Shown in pieces: positions 35,535 through 44,243 of a DNA stretch of 64,000 nt. This stretch comes from CAIYZT01 sp031385445 (GTDB taxonomy: Bacteria > Pseudomonadota > Alphaproteobacteria > Rhodobacterales > Rhodobacteraceae). The translations under genes were made by a program, and so were the position numbers. Position 1 is the stretch's first letter. Every line of letters begins with the position of its first letter. The notes beneath the pieces were generated by a model. It saw nothing but the letters and a program-made list of their open reading frames with translations. It had not been told where the DNA came from and searched no databases. The stretch spans positions 25,158 through 89,157 of the forward strand of contig JANNBM010000055.1 in the NCBI GenBank assembly GCA_031385445.1, read 5' to 3'.

Positions 35535-35933
35535 TTGCTGATCCTTGCAACCCTGACCACCGCGCTGCTGTTTGGCGGGATGGGTCTTTACAGCTTCGGC
35601 TTTGCCGCGTTCCTGTTCACGGCCCTGCCGCCCGATGTCGCAGCCCGGACGATACGGCGGGCGTTTCCGATGTTTTACCTGTTCGTACTGGTCTGTTCTG
35701 CCGCCGCGGCGGTGGTGCTGTGGGCGGGCAATCTGCCGGGCGCGGGGCTGCTTGCGCTGGTGGCGGGCACCGTGCTGCCCACCCGTCAACTTCTGATGCC
35801 CGCGATCAACCGCGCGACCGACACGGGTGACAAGGGGCGGTTCAAGGCGTTGCACGGGCTGTCTGTGGCGATAACCTTGGCGCATATCGCCTTGACAGGC
35901 ACGGCGCTGCTGCGTCTGACAGGTGCCGCATGA
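35535..35933 (+). CDS. DUF4149-type membrane protein
   Basis: A 132-residue protein with four spans, TTG start at 35535 just three bases after the previous stop. FGGMGLYSFGFAAFLFTALP, FPMFYLFVLVCSAAA and the LPTRQLLMPAINRATD loop fit the DUF4149/TMEM205-like family. Function unknown. Its stop overlaps the start of the broken DUF427 gene by four bases. Confidence 0.8.
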   Translation: MLILATLTTALLFGGMGLYSFGFAAFLFTALPPDVAARTIRRAFPMFYLFVLVCSAAAAVVLWAGNLPGAGLLALVAGTVLPTRQLLMPAINRATDTGDKGRFKALHGLSVAITLAHIALTGTALLRLTGAA

Positions 35934-36404
35934 CCCGGTTGTCCCGCGAAAACGTCCAATCCTCTTCCCGCCCCCCTGCGCTGGCGCCCGCGCCGCATCG
36001 CATCACGGTCCGGCTTGGCGGTGTGCTGGTAGCCGACACCATCCGTGCCCTTCGGGTGTTGGAGACCCACCACGCGCCCACCTATCCCCTGCCGCCCGAG
36101 GATATCCCTGCCACCCTGCGCCCGGTTCAGGGCAACAGCTTTTGCGAATGGAAGGGCGTTGCGCGCTTTTACGACGTGCTGTCCGGTGACAAGACCGCCC
36201 TGCGCGCCGCCTGTGCCTATGACCGGCCGACCGCTGACTTCGGGGGCACTTGCGGGCCATGTGGCATTTTGCGCAGGACTGATGGACGAGGCTTGGGTCG
36301 GCGAACAGAGCGTCATCCCGCAGCCGGGCGATTTTTATGGCGGCTGGATCACGCCCACTCTGGACGGGCAGATCAAGGGCGCGCCGGGGACAAAGCATTG
36401 GTAA
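35930..36404 (+). pseudogene. DUF427 protein gene with a +1 frameshift in a G5 run
   Basis: The first frame (from ATG 35930) encodes RITVRLGGVLVADTIRALRV and NSFCEWKGVARFYDV, the normal first two thirds of a DUF427 protein. The family C-terminus, AGHVAFCAGLMDEAWVGEQS and then PGDFYGGWITP, is in the next frame and ends at 36404. The switch falls at five G's at 36242-36246; four G's would restore GAC TTC GGG GCA CTT GCG and one continuous protein of about 157 residues. This is either a recent inactivation, a slippery site or a sequencing error in a homopolymer. Confidence 0.85.
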
Positions 36405-36447
36405 CGGCGGTGCGTGGCGGCGGCCATGCAATCGCAGGAAAAAGGGG

Positions 36448-37032
36448 ATGATCATGCTACTGCGCAATGTAATATCGACCACGCTTATGGCCGTGATGCT
36501 TGGTGGGGCCGTATTGCCCGCGATGGCTGACGGCACCGTGACCGGACCAACGATCATCGAGGATTTCACCATGCAGCCTCAAACCCGTTGGCAGTTCTTC
36601 ACCGATCAGGTGATGGGCGGCGTGTCGACCGGCGGGATCGCTTTTGCGCAGGAAGACGGCACATCTTTCGCGCGGATGACCGGCCATGTCAGCACGGCCA
36701 ACCGGGGCGGGTTCATCCAGATGCGGCTGGACCTTGCCGCCCCGCCCCCTGCGGGCACAACCGGCGTGCGGCTGATCGTGCGCGGCAACACCCAGCGCTA
36801 TTTCGTGCATCTGCGGACCGGCGGCACGCTGCTTCCGTGGCAATACTATCAGGCGGGTTTTGACGTCACCGAAGGATGGAGCGAAATGCGCCTGCCGCTG
36901 GATGCCTTCAAAGCTTCGGGCGGGTTTCTGCGCGCCGTGCCCGACCCTGGCAGTCTGACCTCTCTTGCCATCGTCGCCTATGGCCGGGATCACGATGCCG
37001 AAATTGAGGTGCGTGAGGTGGGGTTTTACTAG
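36448..37032 (+). CDS. CIA30 family protein with signal peptide
   Basis: A 194-residue protein with a signal peptide (MIMLLRNVISTTLMAVMLGG, cleavage probably after AMA near residue 27). The mature part has the CIA30 / galactose-binding-like jelly roll: WQFFTDQVMGGVSTGG, GFIQMRLDLAAPPP and VRLIVRGNTQRYFVHLR. Bacterial CIA30 proteins are secreted or envelope proteins of unknown role. The purine-rich AGGAAAAAGGGG precedes the ATG. It closes the photolyase-associated run after a 43-base gap. Confidence 0.88.
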   Translation: MIMLLRNVISTTLMAVMLGGAVLPAMADGTVTGPTIIEDFTMQPQTRWQFFTDQVMGGVSTGGIAFAQEDGTSFARMTGHVSTANRGGFIQMRLDLAAPPPAGTTGVRLIVRGNTQRYFVHLRTGGTLLPWQYYQAGFDVTEGWSEMRLPLDAFKASGGFLRAVPDPGSLTSLAIVAYGRDHDAEIEVREVGFY

Positions 37033-37165
37033 CCAGCCTAACCCGCGGCGGCGTCAAATATCGGCAGGCTGGGAAAACAACGGCTGCGCGCTAAATAACA
37101 CGGCAATGGGTTGGTTATCACTGGCCAAGGCAACAACCATCACCATCCGTAAAAGGAACAAAACC

Positions 37166-37474
37166 TTGATCAGACTGCTCATGACTCCTGTGGTGCAGGC
37201 GTGGAATTTCGTGTTCGACCACAACGTCAGCCCCCTTCGCCATATCCCTGACGTCGGTATCCGGCACTATGTCTTGCAGGTGCTGGGGCTGATGTGGGCT
37301 GTCACTTTCTCTGTCGCCATCGGAAGTTACACGTTTCTGGCCTATAGTATCCTTGGCCATACAGTGCTTATCGCGGCCGCCGCCATAACCGTTGCAACCT
37401 ATACCGTTGCGGCAAAACGGCCGACGCTGTTCATGCGCGGCACCGGTCGCCGCTCTGATGGGGAGCATGAATGA
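37166..37474 (+). CDS. Small membrane protein
   Basis: A 102-residue protein. AAAAGGAAC precedes a TTG at 37166 (MIRLLMTPVVQAWNF); an internal ATG at 37181 is an alternative. HNVSPLRHIPDVGIRHYVLQ is followed by two spans (VLGLMWAVTFSVAIGSYTFL and HTVLIAAAAITVATYTV) and a charged tail. I recognise it as a conserved Rhodobacterales membrane protein without assigned function. Confidence 0.72.
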   Translation: MIRLLMTPVVQAWNFVFDHNVSPLRHIPDVGIRHYVLQVLGLMWAVTFSVAIGSYTFLAYSILGHTVLIAAAAITVATYTVAAKRPTLFMRGTGRRSDGEHE

Positions 37475-37934
37475 ACGGGTAGGGTTGCTGTTGTGGGATT
37501 AGGCGTGACCCTGCTTCACACATCATCTGATGGCCGGGCTCTCCGCTGCCAAGACGGGCAGAGCAGAGCCCGCTTCAGCAAACAAAACACCCCGGCGCAG
37601 TATGCGCTCTTTGGAAATCACCGCAGACACTCGGGGCATGGTTCCGTGTAAATGCATCTTCCTTGTCTTAGGACAGTCCGTGCCAACGAGGCGAAGATGG
37701 CACGGCTGTGAGAAGGCCGATACCTTCTCACAGCGGCGAGGGACGGATCAGGACCACGCTTGTCATTGCATGGACCAACATGGAGTAAAAACGCCCACTT
37801 CTTTTATCGCGGGCCTGAACGGACACCGGGGGTCTGACCCCGGATGACAGGCAGAGGCTTGGAAACGGTGACAGAGACACCCATCGGGATCGATACCTCT
37901 GGGTGCCCTGACTCCAGGTTTTTACCCTCCTTGG
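37475..37934. other. Intergenic region between repair cluster and importer cassette 1
   Basis: About 460 bases without a credible gene. A plus-strand frame at 37530-37847 is Cys/His/Arg-rich and has no family. The region contains a perfect 12-bp hairpin, listed separately, and a shorter one around 37827-37844 (CCGGGG/CCCCGG). It marks the switch from the co-directional repair run to the leftward transport operon. Confidence 0.5.
37705..37734. repeat. 12-bp perfect inverted repeat
   Basis: GCTGTGAGAAGG at 37705-37716 and CCTTCTCACAGC at 37723-37734 are perfect reverse complements around the 6-base loop CCGATA. There is no T-run on either side. It may be a 3' end structure for the leftward operon, a protein-binding site or part of a dispersed repeat. 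Confidence 0.8.
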
Positions 37935-38888
37935 TCAGAATTTGCTGTTGGGGTCAAAGAACCTGACAGCATTGTCGATCGTGATAATCGGTGACGGCAG
38001 GACCGTCATCTTGGGCGCATCAGCCCCGGCCAGGATTGCCATCAGCCGGTTGAAACCAGCCCGGCCGATCTGGTCAGACGAATTAAGCCCCGTCGCGCCG
38101 TAATTTCCGTCCGCCTTCATGATCTCGGCCAAAGCCCCCATTTCGCCGTCCACCGAGGTGATGAATATGTCACCCGACTTGCTCGCATCGGCGATTGCCT
38201 TCTGCGCCCCCAGACACATCGAGTCGTTCTCGCAGAACACCGCGTTGATATCAGCCTCTTTGGCCAGCATGTCTTCCATCTGTTGGAAACCACCATCGGC
38301 GCTCCACCCGCCCCAGCCGGGTGCCACAACGGCAGTCATGCTTGCCGCCTCCAGCTTTGCAATCACACCGTCAGACCGGTCCGAGCCGATGGTATTGTCA
38401 GCCGGACCGCCACGGATGATGACGACCTTGCCCTTGCCCGCCAGCCGCGAGACGATGTAATCACCGATGCCTTCGCCAATCGCGCGATTGTCTGGACCAA
38501 CCCAGCTTGTGTATTCGCCGCCCTTCAGCAGCCGGTCCACCTGCACGACCGGCACGCCAGCGGCGGTGATCGCTTCAAGTGCCGCCGGGGCCGCTTCGAT
38601 GAACGCGCCAGAGATGATGATGCCATCCACGCCCTGGTTCAGCACATCCTCGACGTCAGCGGTCAGTTTCGCCACGTCGCCGCCCGCATCGGTCGACAGA
38701 ATGGTGATGTTGGGGTACTTGGACGCTTCATCCTTTACCGCCGAATCCATGCCGACGAAATAGGCGCAGCAGGTTGACAGGTTCACCATGCCAATCTTCA
38801 GGTCCTTGGCCGAAGCCGCGCCGCCACTCAGCATCGCTGCGGCAAAACCTGCCGCGAGCACAAGGTTCAGTTTTCCGGTCTGCTTCAT
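37935..38888 (-). CDS. Sugar-type ABC transporter periplasmic binding protein (RbsB-like), cassette 1
   Basis: A 317-residue protein with a signal peptide (MKQTGKLNLVLAAGFAAAML, then SGGAASA before KDLKIG). The fold opening KIGMVNLSTCCAYFVGMDSA, DGIIISGAFIEAAP and the hinge region ENDSMCLGAQKAI are typical of periplasmic-binding-protein family 4 (ribose, xylose, galactose types). It captures a small sugar or polyol and delivers it to the permease encoded just upstream in the operon. It is the last gene of a leftward run ALDH - ATPase - permease - binding protein. Confidence 0.92.
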   Translation of the reverse strand: MKQTGKLNLVLAAGFAAAMLSGGAASAKDLKIGMVNLSTCCAYFVGMDSAVKDEASKYPNITILSTDAGGDVAKLTADVEDVLNQGVDGIIISGAFIEAAPAALEAITAAGVPVVQVDRLLKGGEYTSWVGPDNRAIGEGIGDYIVSRLAGKGKVVIIRGGPADNTIGSDRSDGVIAKLEAASMTAVVAPGWGGWSADGGFQQMEDMLAKEADINAVFCENDSMCLGAQKAIADASKSGDIFITSVDGEMGALAEIMKADGNYGATGLNSSDQIGRAGFNRLMAILAGADAPKMTVLPSPIITIDNAVRFFDPNSKF

Positions 38889-38940
38889 TTTCTTCTCCCA
38901 TTGTGATGGCCTCCGACTTACGGCGGCCGGTTGTTGATCG

Positions 38941-39900
38941 TCAGGTATTCTTCCGCCGGGCCAAAACTGCGACGAGAATGATCAGCCCCTTCAAGAGTTG
39001 TTGGTAGTAAGAGTCGACATTGAACAAATTCAGCACGTTATCGACCAGCGCCAGCGCAAGCACGCCCCCGACGACGCCCTTGGCAGTGCCTCCGCCCCCA
39101 CCCAGCAAACCGCCGCCGATCACCACCGCCGCAATCGCGTCCAGCTCGTATCCAGTGCCGACGCTGGGCTGGGCGATGCCCAACCGGCTGGCCAGCAGCA
39201 CCCCCGCGATGGCGGCAAACAGCCCGCAGGCGACATAGGCAAAGATCAGGTGCTTGCCGACATTGACGCCCGCCAGACGCACCGCCTCCTTGTTCACCCC
39301 CAGCGCCAGCGCCGCGCGGCCCGCAATCGTGTGATTGAGGTAAAACCACACCACCGGAATCGCGAGCGCGAACAGGATGAAATTCATCGGTATCGGCCCG
39401 ACAAAGGCACCGCCCAGAACGGCGCGGAACAGGTCATCCTTGGGGTAAAGCGGGGTTTCGGCATAGATATAAAGCCCGCCGCGCAACGTGCCCATCGACG
39501 CCAGGGTGACAATGAAAGGTTGCAGGTTGAACCGTGCAATCAGCCAGCCATTGATCCCCCCGACTGCCGCCCCCATCGCCAGTGCCACGGCGATCGCCGC
39601 CGAGAAATGCATCTGCACTTGCAGGCCCGTCGCCAGCAGCCCGGCAAAGGCCAGAACCGACCCCACCGACAAATCAATGCCCCCGGTGCGCACCACCATC
39701 AGCATGCCCAGTGCCAGAAACCCGTTGGTCACCATCTGGCGCGAGATATTGACGATATTGCGCTGCGTCAGGAACGCATCCGACGCAAAGGTCGCAAAGA
39801 CAACAAGCGCCACGATGGAAAGCGCAAAGATCAGATCGGCACGGCTTATCCTGTGCCAGAACGCAAATCTTGACGCTGGGGAGGGGACTGCGCCGTTCAC
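38941..39900 (-). CDS. Sugar-type ABC transporter permease (RbsC-like), cassette 1
   Basis: A 319-residue inner-membrane permease with about nine spans. VVRTGGIDLSVGSVLAFAGL is the conserved RbsC-type GG-DLSVG motif, and AVVIGGGLLGGGGGTAKGVV is the second family segment. Its start overlaps the ATPase stop by four bases; the binding-protein gene follows after a 52-base gap. Confidence 0.93.
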   Translation of the reverse strand: MNGAVPSPASRFAFWHRISRADLIFALSIVALVVFATFASDAFLTQRNIVNISRQMVTNGFLALGMLMVVRTGGIDLSVGSVLAFAGLLATGLQVQMHFSAAIAVALAMGAAVGGINGWLIARFNLQPFIVTLASMGTLRGGLYIYAETPLYPKDDLFRAVLGGAFVGPIPMNFILFALAIPVVWFYLNHTIAGRAALALGVNKEAVRLAGVNVGKHLIFAYVACGLFAAIAGVLLASRLGIAQPSVGTGYELDAIAAVVIGGGLLGGGGGTAKGVVGGVLALALVDNVLNLFNVDSYYQQLLKGLIILVAVLARRKNT

Positions 39901-41411
39901 TGCAGATACTCCGGCTTTGCGGCCAATCCGGCGGCATGGGCAAAGACGAATTCCATGCGGAACTCATCAGGCTGCAGTTCCGCCACGATGCGGCCTTCGC
40001 GCATGACCAGCAGTCGGTCAGAAAGACCCAGCACTTCGGGCATCTCGGACGAGATCAGCAGCACCGCCGCGCCGTTTTCGGCCAGGTTGGCAATCATCTG
40101 GTAAATCTCGACCTTGGTGGCGATATCAACACCGCGAGTCGGCTCGTCAAAGATGAAAACCTTCGTATTCTCCACCAGCAACCATTTCGCAATCACCACC
40201 TTTTGCTGATTACCGCCAGACAGATGCCGCACCGGGCGCGCCGTGCCGCTGGGTCGGATCGCCAGGTCGGACACCTTTTCATCCACCATGGCGCGGCGGC
40301 GAGCTCCATTGATAATCCCAAAGGTCGAAACGCGGTTGAAGCTGGCCAGTCCGGCATTGTCCAGAACGCTCAGATCCAGCGCCAGCCCGTCGCCCTTGCG
40401 GTCTTCGGTGATCATGGCAAAGCCGTTGCGCACCGCCTCTTGCGGAGAGGCGAATTTTGCCGGTTTGCCATGCAGACGGATGTCGCCCACATCTGCGGCC
40501 TCTGCGCCGAAAATGGCTTTAGCGACCTCGGTGCGCCCGGACCCTACGAGGCCGAACATGCCGACGACTTCACCGGCGCACAGGTGCAGATTGATGCCCT
40601 CGAACACGCCCGCGCGTCCAAGTTGCGACACGTCCAGGACCACCTCGCCCGCGCGCTTGGTACGCGTGGGAAAGATCGCGGCCAGCGGTCGGCCAACCAT
40701 GGCCTCGATCAGCTGTGCCTGATCGAGGCTGTCGATCCTGCCCTGCAGCACGCTTTGTCCATCCTTGAGCACGACCACCTCGTCGGCGATTTCAAAGATT
40801 TCTTCCAGCCGGTGCGAGATATAAAGAACGCTCGTTCCCGCCGCGGCCAATGCCTTTACCTTGGCAAACAGCACGTTGCTTTCCTGCGCCGATAACACCG
40901 CCGTGGGTTCATCCAGAATAAGGATGCGCGGCTTTGCCACCAAGGCCTTGCCGATCTCGACGATCTGCTGCTTTGCCACGCTGAGCGTTCGCACCAGCGA
41001 CGCAGGGTCTATCTGGGGAAAGCCGAAATCGGCCAGCACGGCGCTGGCAATGCGGTTGGCCTCGGCCCAATCGATCACGAAATTCAGCGCCCGCGTCGGC
41101 ATGCGGCCAAGCAACATGTTTTCGGCGACGCTCAGATGCGGCAGCAGGCTAAGCTCTTGATAGACAGTGCGAATTCCCAAGGCCATGGCATCGGCGGGCG
41201 TGGCGATCCGCGCGGTCTGGCCGTCCAGCGCAATCACGCCGCTGTCCGGGCGCACCGCACCCGACAGGATCTTCATCAAGGTGGACTTGCCCGCGCCGTT
41301 TTCACCGCACAGCGCCAGCACCTGGCCGGGGGCCACCGAAAACGAAATGTCCCGGATCGCCAGATTTTCATCATAGCTTTTCTTGATCGAGGTGACCTTC
41401 AGGTGCGGCAT
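39897..41411 (-). CDS. Sugar-type ABC transporter ATP-binding protein (RbsA-like), cassette 1
   Basis: A 504-residue ATPase made of two ABC halves. Half 1: Walker A GENGAGKSTLMK, signature LSVAKQQIVEIGK, Walker B ILILDEPTAV. Half 2: degenerate Walker A GLVGSGRTE, signature LSGGNQQKVVIAK, Walker B VFIFDEPTRGVDI. This asymmetry is normal for RbsA/MglA proteins. The ATG shares one base with the stop of the upstream aldehyde dehydrogenase gene. Confidence 0.94.
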   Translation of the reverse strand: MPHLKVTSIKKSYDENLAIRDISFSVAPGQVLALCGENGAGKSTLMKILSGAVRPDSGVIALDGQTARIATPADAMALGIRTVYQELSLLPHLSVAENMLLGRMPTRALNFVIDWAEANRIASAVLADFGFPQIDPASLVRTLSVAKQQIVEIGKALVAKPRILILDEPTAVLSAQESNVLFAKVKALAAAGTSVLYISHRLEEIFEIADEVVVLKDGQSVLQGRIDSLDQAQLIEAMVGRPLAAIFPTRTKRAGEVVLDVSQLGRAGVFEGINLHLCAGEVVGMFGLVGSGRTEVAKAIFGAEAADVGDIRLHGKPAKFASPQEAVRNGFAMITEDRKGDGLALDLSVLDNAGLASFNRVSTFGIINGARRRAMVDEKVSDLAIRPSGTARPVRHLSGGNQQKVVIAKWLLVENTKVFIFDEPTRGVDIATKVEIYQMIANLAENGAAVLLISSEMPEVLGLSDRLLVMREGRIVAELQPDEFRMEFVFAHAAGLAAKPEYLQ

Positions 41412-42859
41412 CAGTGCGCGCCGCCGAATATCTCGTGCATGAGCAGAGTCTTTTGCTTGGTCATTTCCAACAAGGTATCGTGGATGCCTTCGCGGCTGTT
41501 GCCATTGCCCGAACCCTTGTTGCCACCAAAGGGCAATGTCTCCACCCGCACAGCCGTGGTGTGGTTGACCACCACGGTGCCGACGTCAAGCACCTGATAG
41601 GCGCGCATTATCTTGCGGATATCATTTGAAAATATTGCCGCCTGCAACCCGAACTGGCTGTCATTGGCCATCGCCAGCGCCTGCTCGAAATCATCATAAG
41701 GGATCAGCGGCAAGACCGGCCCGAACGTCTCTTCCTCAAAGGCCGGGGTGCCAGGGGCAACGCCGGTCAGGATCGTCGGTTCATAGAAATTGCCGTGCCG
41801 CTTGCCACCGGTAACGATGGTCGCGCCATCGGCAACGGCCTGATTGACCTGTGCTTCAACCCGCTGGGCGCTGCGCAGATTGATCAGCGGGCCCACATCG
41901 GTTTGCGGGTCCAGCGGATTGCCCATCCGCAACTCTTTTGTCCGGCGGGTGACTTCGACCAGAAGCCGCTCGTATACTGGCCGGGCGACCAGCACACGCT
42001 TGACCGCGCAGCAGATTTGCCCGTTGCCAGAGGTGAACCTGCCGGCAATCAACGCAGCCGCCGCAGCCGGAATATCGGCATCTTCACAGATGATGGTGGC
42101 GTCGTTGCCACCGAGTTCAAGATGCACCTTCTTCAGCGTCGCCGCCGCCACTTCAAGAATGCGCCGACCGGCCGCGGTAGAGCCTGTCATGGCCACCATC
42201 TGCACTCCGGGCGAACGCACCAGCGCCTCGCCAATTTCGCGGCCACCGGTCAACACCTGATGCCCGCCGGGCGGCAGGCCCGCATCCTCGAAATACCGGG
42301 CGATTTCCAGAACGGTCAGCGGGCAATCTTCGGGCGTCTTGGTGATCACGGCATTGCCCGCCGCCAACCCGCCCGCCACCTTGTGGCTCCAAAGTTCGAC
42401 CGGATAGTTGAAAGGAACGATGGCGGCGATCACGCCCAGCGGTTGGCGCAGGGTGATGGCGATTGATTTCTCGCGTCCCGGGATGGAATCGAGCGGCACC
42501 GATATCCCGAACATCCGCTTCGCCTCTTCGGCATAGCCCCGGATGATACGGGCGGCGACGCCGACCTCGCCGGTCGTCTCACCAATCCGTTTGCCGTTTT
42601 CTCGGCACAGCAATTCGCCAAGGCTGGTCTGGTTGGCCTCGATCCGGCGGGCAACAGTTTCCAGAATTTCTGATCGCCGATGGGCCGGAAGTGCAGCCAT
42701 CAGCCTGGCGCCACCTATGGCGGCCGCCACGGCACGTTCGGCATCGGCCTGAGTGGCGCGCGGAACGCTGCCGATCCGCTGGCCAGTTGCGGGATCCAGC
42801 ACATCGTCAACCGCGCCGTCCGACGCGCCCGTCCAGCCTCCTTCGATCAGCATGTCCAT
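41411..42859 (-). CDS. NAD(P)-dependent aldehyde dehydrogenase
   Basis: A 482-residue aldehyde dehydrogenase. VPFNYPVELWSHKVAGGLAA, the catalytic glutamate in HLELGGNDA, the catalytic cysteine in GNGQICCAVKR and the C-terminal EETFGPVLPLIPYDD are all intact. Close family types oxidise lactaldehyde, glycolaldehyde or semialdehydes. Being first in the importer operon, it probably oxidises an aldehyde formed from the imported sugar. It is divergent from the IclR gene with about 147 bases between. Confidence 0.93.
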   Translation of the reverse strand: MDMLIEGGWTGASDGAVDDVLDPATGQRIGSVPRATQADAERAVAAAIGGARLMAALPAHRRSEILETVARRIEANQTSLGELLCRENGKRIGETTGEVGVAARIIRGYAEEAKRMFGISVPLDSIPGREKSIAITLRQPLGVIAAIVPFNYPVELWSHKVAGGLAAGNAVITKTPEDCPLTVLEIARYFEDAGLPPGGHQVLTGGREIGEALVRSPGVQMVAMTGSTAAGRRILEVAAATLKKVHLELGGNDATIICEDADIPAAAAALIAGRFTSGNGQICCAVKRVLVARPVYERLLVEVTRRTKELRMGNPLDPQTDVGPLINLRSAQRVEAQVNQAVADGATIVTGGKRHGNFYEPTILTGVAPGTPAFEEETFGPVLPLIPYDDFEQALAMANDSQFGLQAAIFSNDIRKIMRAYQVLDVGTVVVNHTTAVRVETLPFGGNKGSGNGNSREGIHDTLLEMTKQKTLLMHEIFGGAH

Positions 42860-42967
42860 GTGTGACCCACCCCATCTTCCCGCGCCGACGCCGTTCGATT
42901 GCTGAACAGTTAATTCAAATATTGTAATGCGTCAATGACTATTGAACTTGCGGCTTCGATGTACATA

Positions 42968-42983
42968 CATTATACAAATAATG
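42968..42983. promoter_or_regulatory. Candidate IclR operator (CATTAT-ACAA-ATAATG)
   Basis: A perfect 6-bp inverted repeat with a 4-base spacer lies in AT-rich DNA between the divergent aldehyde dehydrogenase and IclR genes, 23 bases before the IclR ATG. The position would suit autoregulation and control of the transport operon. It is assigned by position and symmetry only. Confidence 0.5.
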
Positions 42984-43006
42984 AACGTGTCCGGAGCCAG
43001 CCCCCT

Positions 43007-43768
43007 ATGACCGAAATTGACAGCAACATCAGCGCAACGGCGCTCAAAGCCTTCACTGTCCTCGATTTCATCGGCGAACAGCGCAAACCGCTTACGGTGA
43101 TGGAGGTGGCTGGTGGCATCGGTGTTGATCGGGCCACCGCCTACCGGATGCTGCTGACGCTGGTTCAGGCGGGCTATGTGGCGCGCGATCAAAGCGCAAA
43201 GACCTACCGGCTAAGCCTGAAAGTGCTGTCGCTGGGCCGGCACCTGCTGGGCGATGACGTGCGCTCTGCACGGATCATGGACTGCCTGCGGGACATCTCT
43301 GAATCGACCGGCGAAACCGTGCACTATGCGGCGCTGGAGCGGGACACTTCGGTGCTGCTTTTCCGCTCAAAGGGCACCCAAAGGGTCAGCGTCGACTTTC
43401 AGATCGGCGACCGCTCGCCGCTGCATTGCACGTCGATCGGCAAGGTGCTGCTGGCCTATAATGATGCCCGGCTGGTCGAAAGGGTGATCGCCAAGGGGCT
43501 GCCCAAGGTGGCACCGCAGACCATCACAGACCCCGAGACGTTCCGGCAGGAACTGGCGCGGGTGCGGGCGCAAGGTTATGCCTATGACGATCTTGAATTT
43601 GCCGATGACATGCGCTGCATCGCCGTTCCGGTGTTTGAAAACGGCGGCGAGGTTCCGGGCGGCATTTCCATTTCTGGCCCCAGCAGCCGTTTCGACCACG
43701 AAAAACTCGATGCCTTGCGCCAGCTGGCGGTGGCGCGCTGCGCAATCCTGTCAGGGAGCCTGAGGTAA
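43007..43768 (+). CDS. IclR-family transcriptional regulator
   Basis: A 253-residue regulator: N-terminal winged helix (ALKAFTVLDFIGEQRKPLTV, GVDRATAYRMLLTLVQAGYV) and C-terminal effector domain (HCTSIGKVLLAY, AQGYAYDDLEFADDMRCIAV, GGISISGP). The ATG at 43007 gives the normal IclR length; the frame extends 24 codons upstream through the AT-rich operator region. Its divergent position indicates control of the aldehyde dehydrogenase/ABC operon, with a metabolite of the imported substrate as likely effector. Confidence 0.93.
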   Translation: MTEIDSNISATALKAFTVLDFIGEQRKPLTVMEVAGGIGVDRATAYRMLLTLVQAGYVARDQSAKTYRLSLKVLSLGRHLLGDDVRSARIMDCLRDISESTGETVHYAALERDTSVLLFRSKGTQRVSVDFQIGDRSPLHCTSIGKVLLAYNDARLVERVIAKGLPKVAPQTITDPETFRQELARVRAQGYAYDDLEFADDMRCIAVPVFENGGEVPGGISISGPSSRFDHEKLDALRQLAVARCAILSGSLR

Positions 43769-43944
43769 GGGCACTTTCACGGATTGCCGCCAAAAGCAGC
43801 AGTTGCGCGGTCGGCGGCAAAGCGGTGAGGGTGCATAAATCCAAAACAAGGTCGCTATTTCAACAACTTGCAAGTGCGCCTTTGCCGCCAGAATGACCGC
43901 CGCAATTCGCAGCGGCCGTCAACTCCCGGCGCGCGCCATCCGAT

Positions 43945-44199
43945 ATGCGAGGGGATTTCGAGGCGCTCCTGCGGCAGCATCCCGGTTTCGGGAACCTCCC
44001 GTTGTCCACACAGATCGCCCTTTGGGATATGATTTATGACCTTGGTCCACCGAGGCTGGCGCAGTTCCGGTTGCTGCGCCAAGCGATCTTGGCTCGCGAT
44101 TGGGAAGAAGCGGCCCGGCAGTCGCACAGGCAGGGGCCGAGTGAGGGGAGAAACCAGTTTGTCTTCGATCTTTTCACGGATGCGGCGGAAGGGCCTTGA
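43945..44199 (+). pseudogene. Fragment of a phage-type lysozyme
   Basis: An 84-codon frame reading LRQHPGFGNLPLSTQIALWD, DMIYDLGPPRLAQF and ARDWEEAARQSHRQGPSEGR, then NQFVFDLF. This matches the C-terminal half of phage/pesticin-type lysozymes (PxxAQxALxDMxFNLG; WxxAAxEC...GI...RN). The catalytic N-terminal part is absent. It lies just before an IS remnant, so I read it as a relic of a prophage or mobile segment. Confidence 0.6.
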
Positions 44200-44243
44200 C
44201 TGGCTGACGGCGGCTGTGGCCGCGTGCTCTGTCTTGGCCCCGG

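Noticed and set aside
37530..37847. Plus-strand 105-codon frame in the gap before cassette 1
   Set aside because: Cys/His/Arg-rich composition, contains the 12-bp hairpin, and no homology is recognised.
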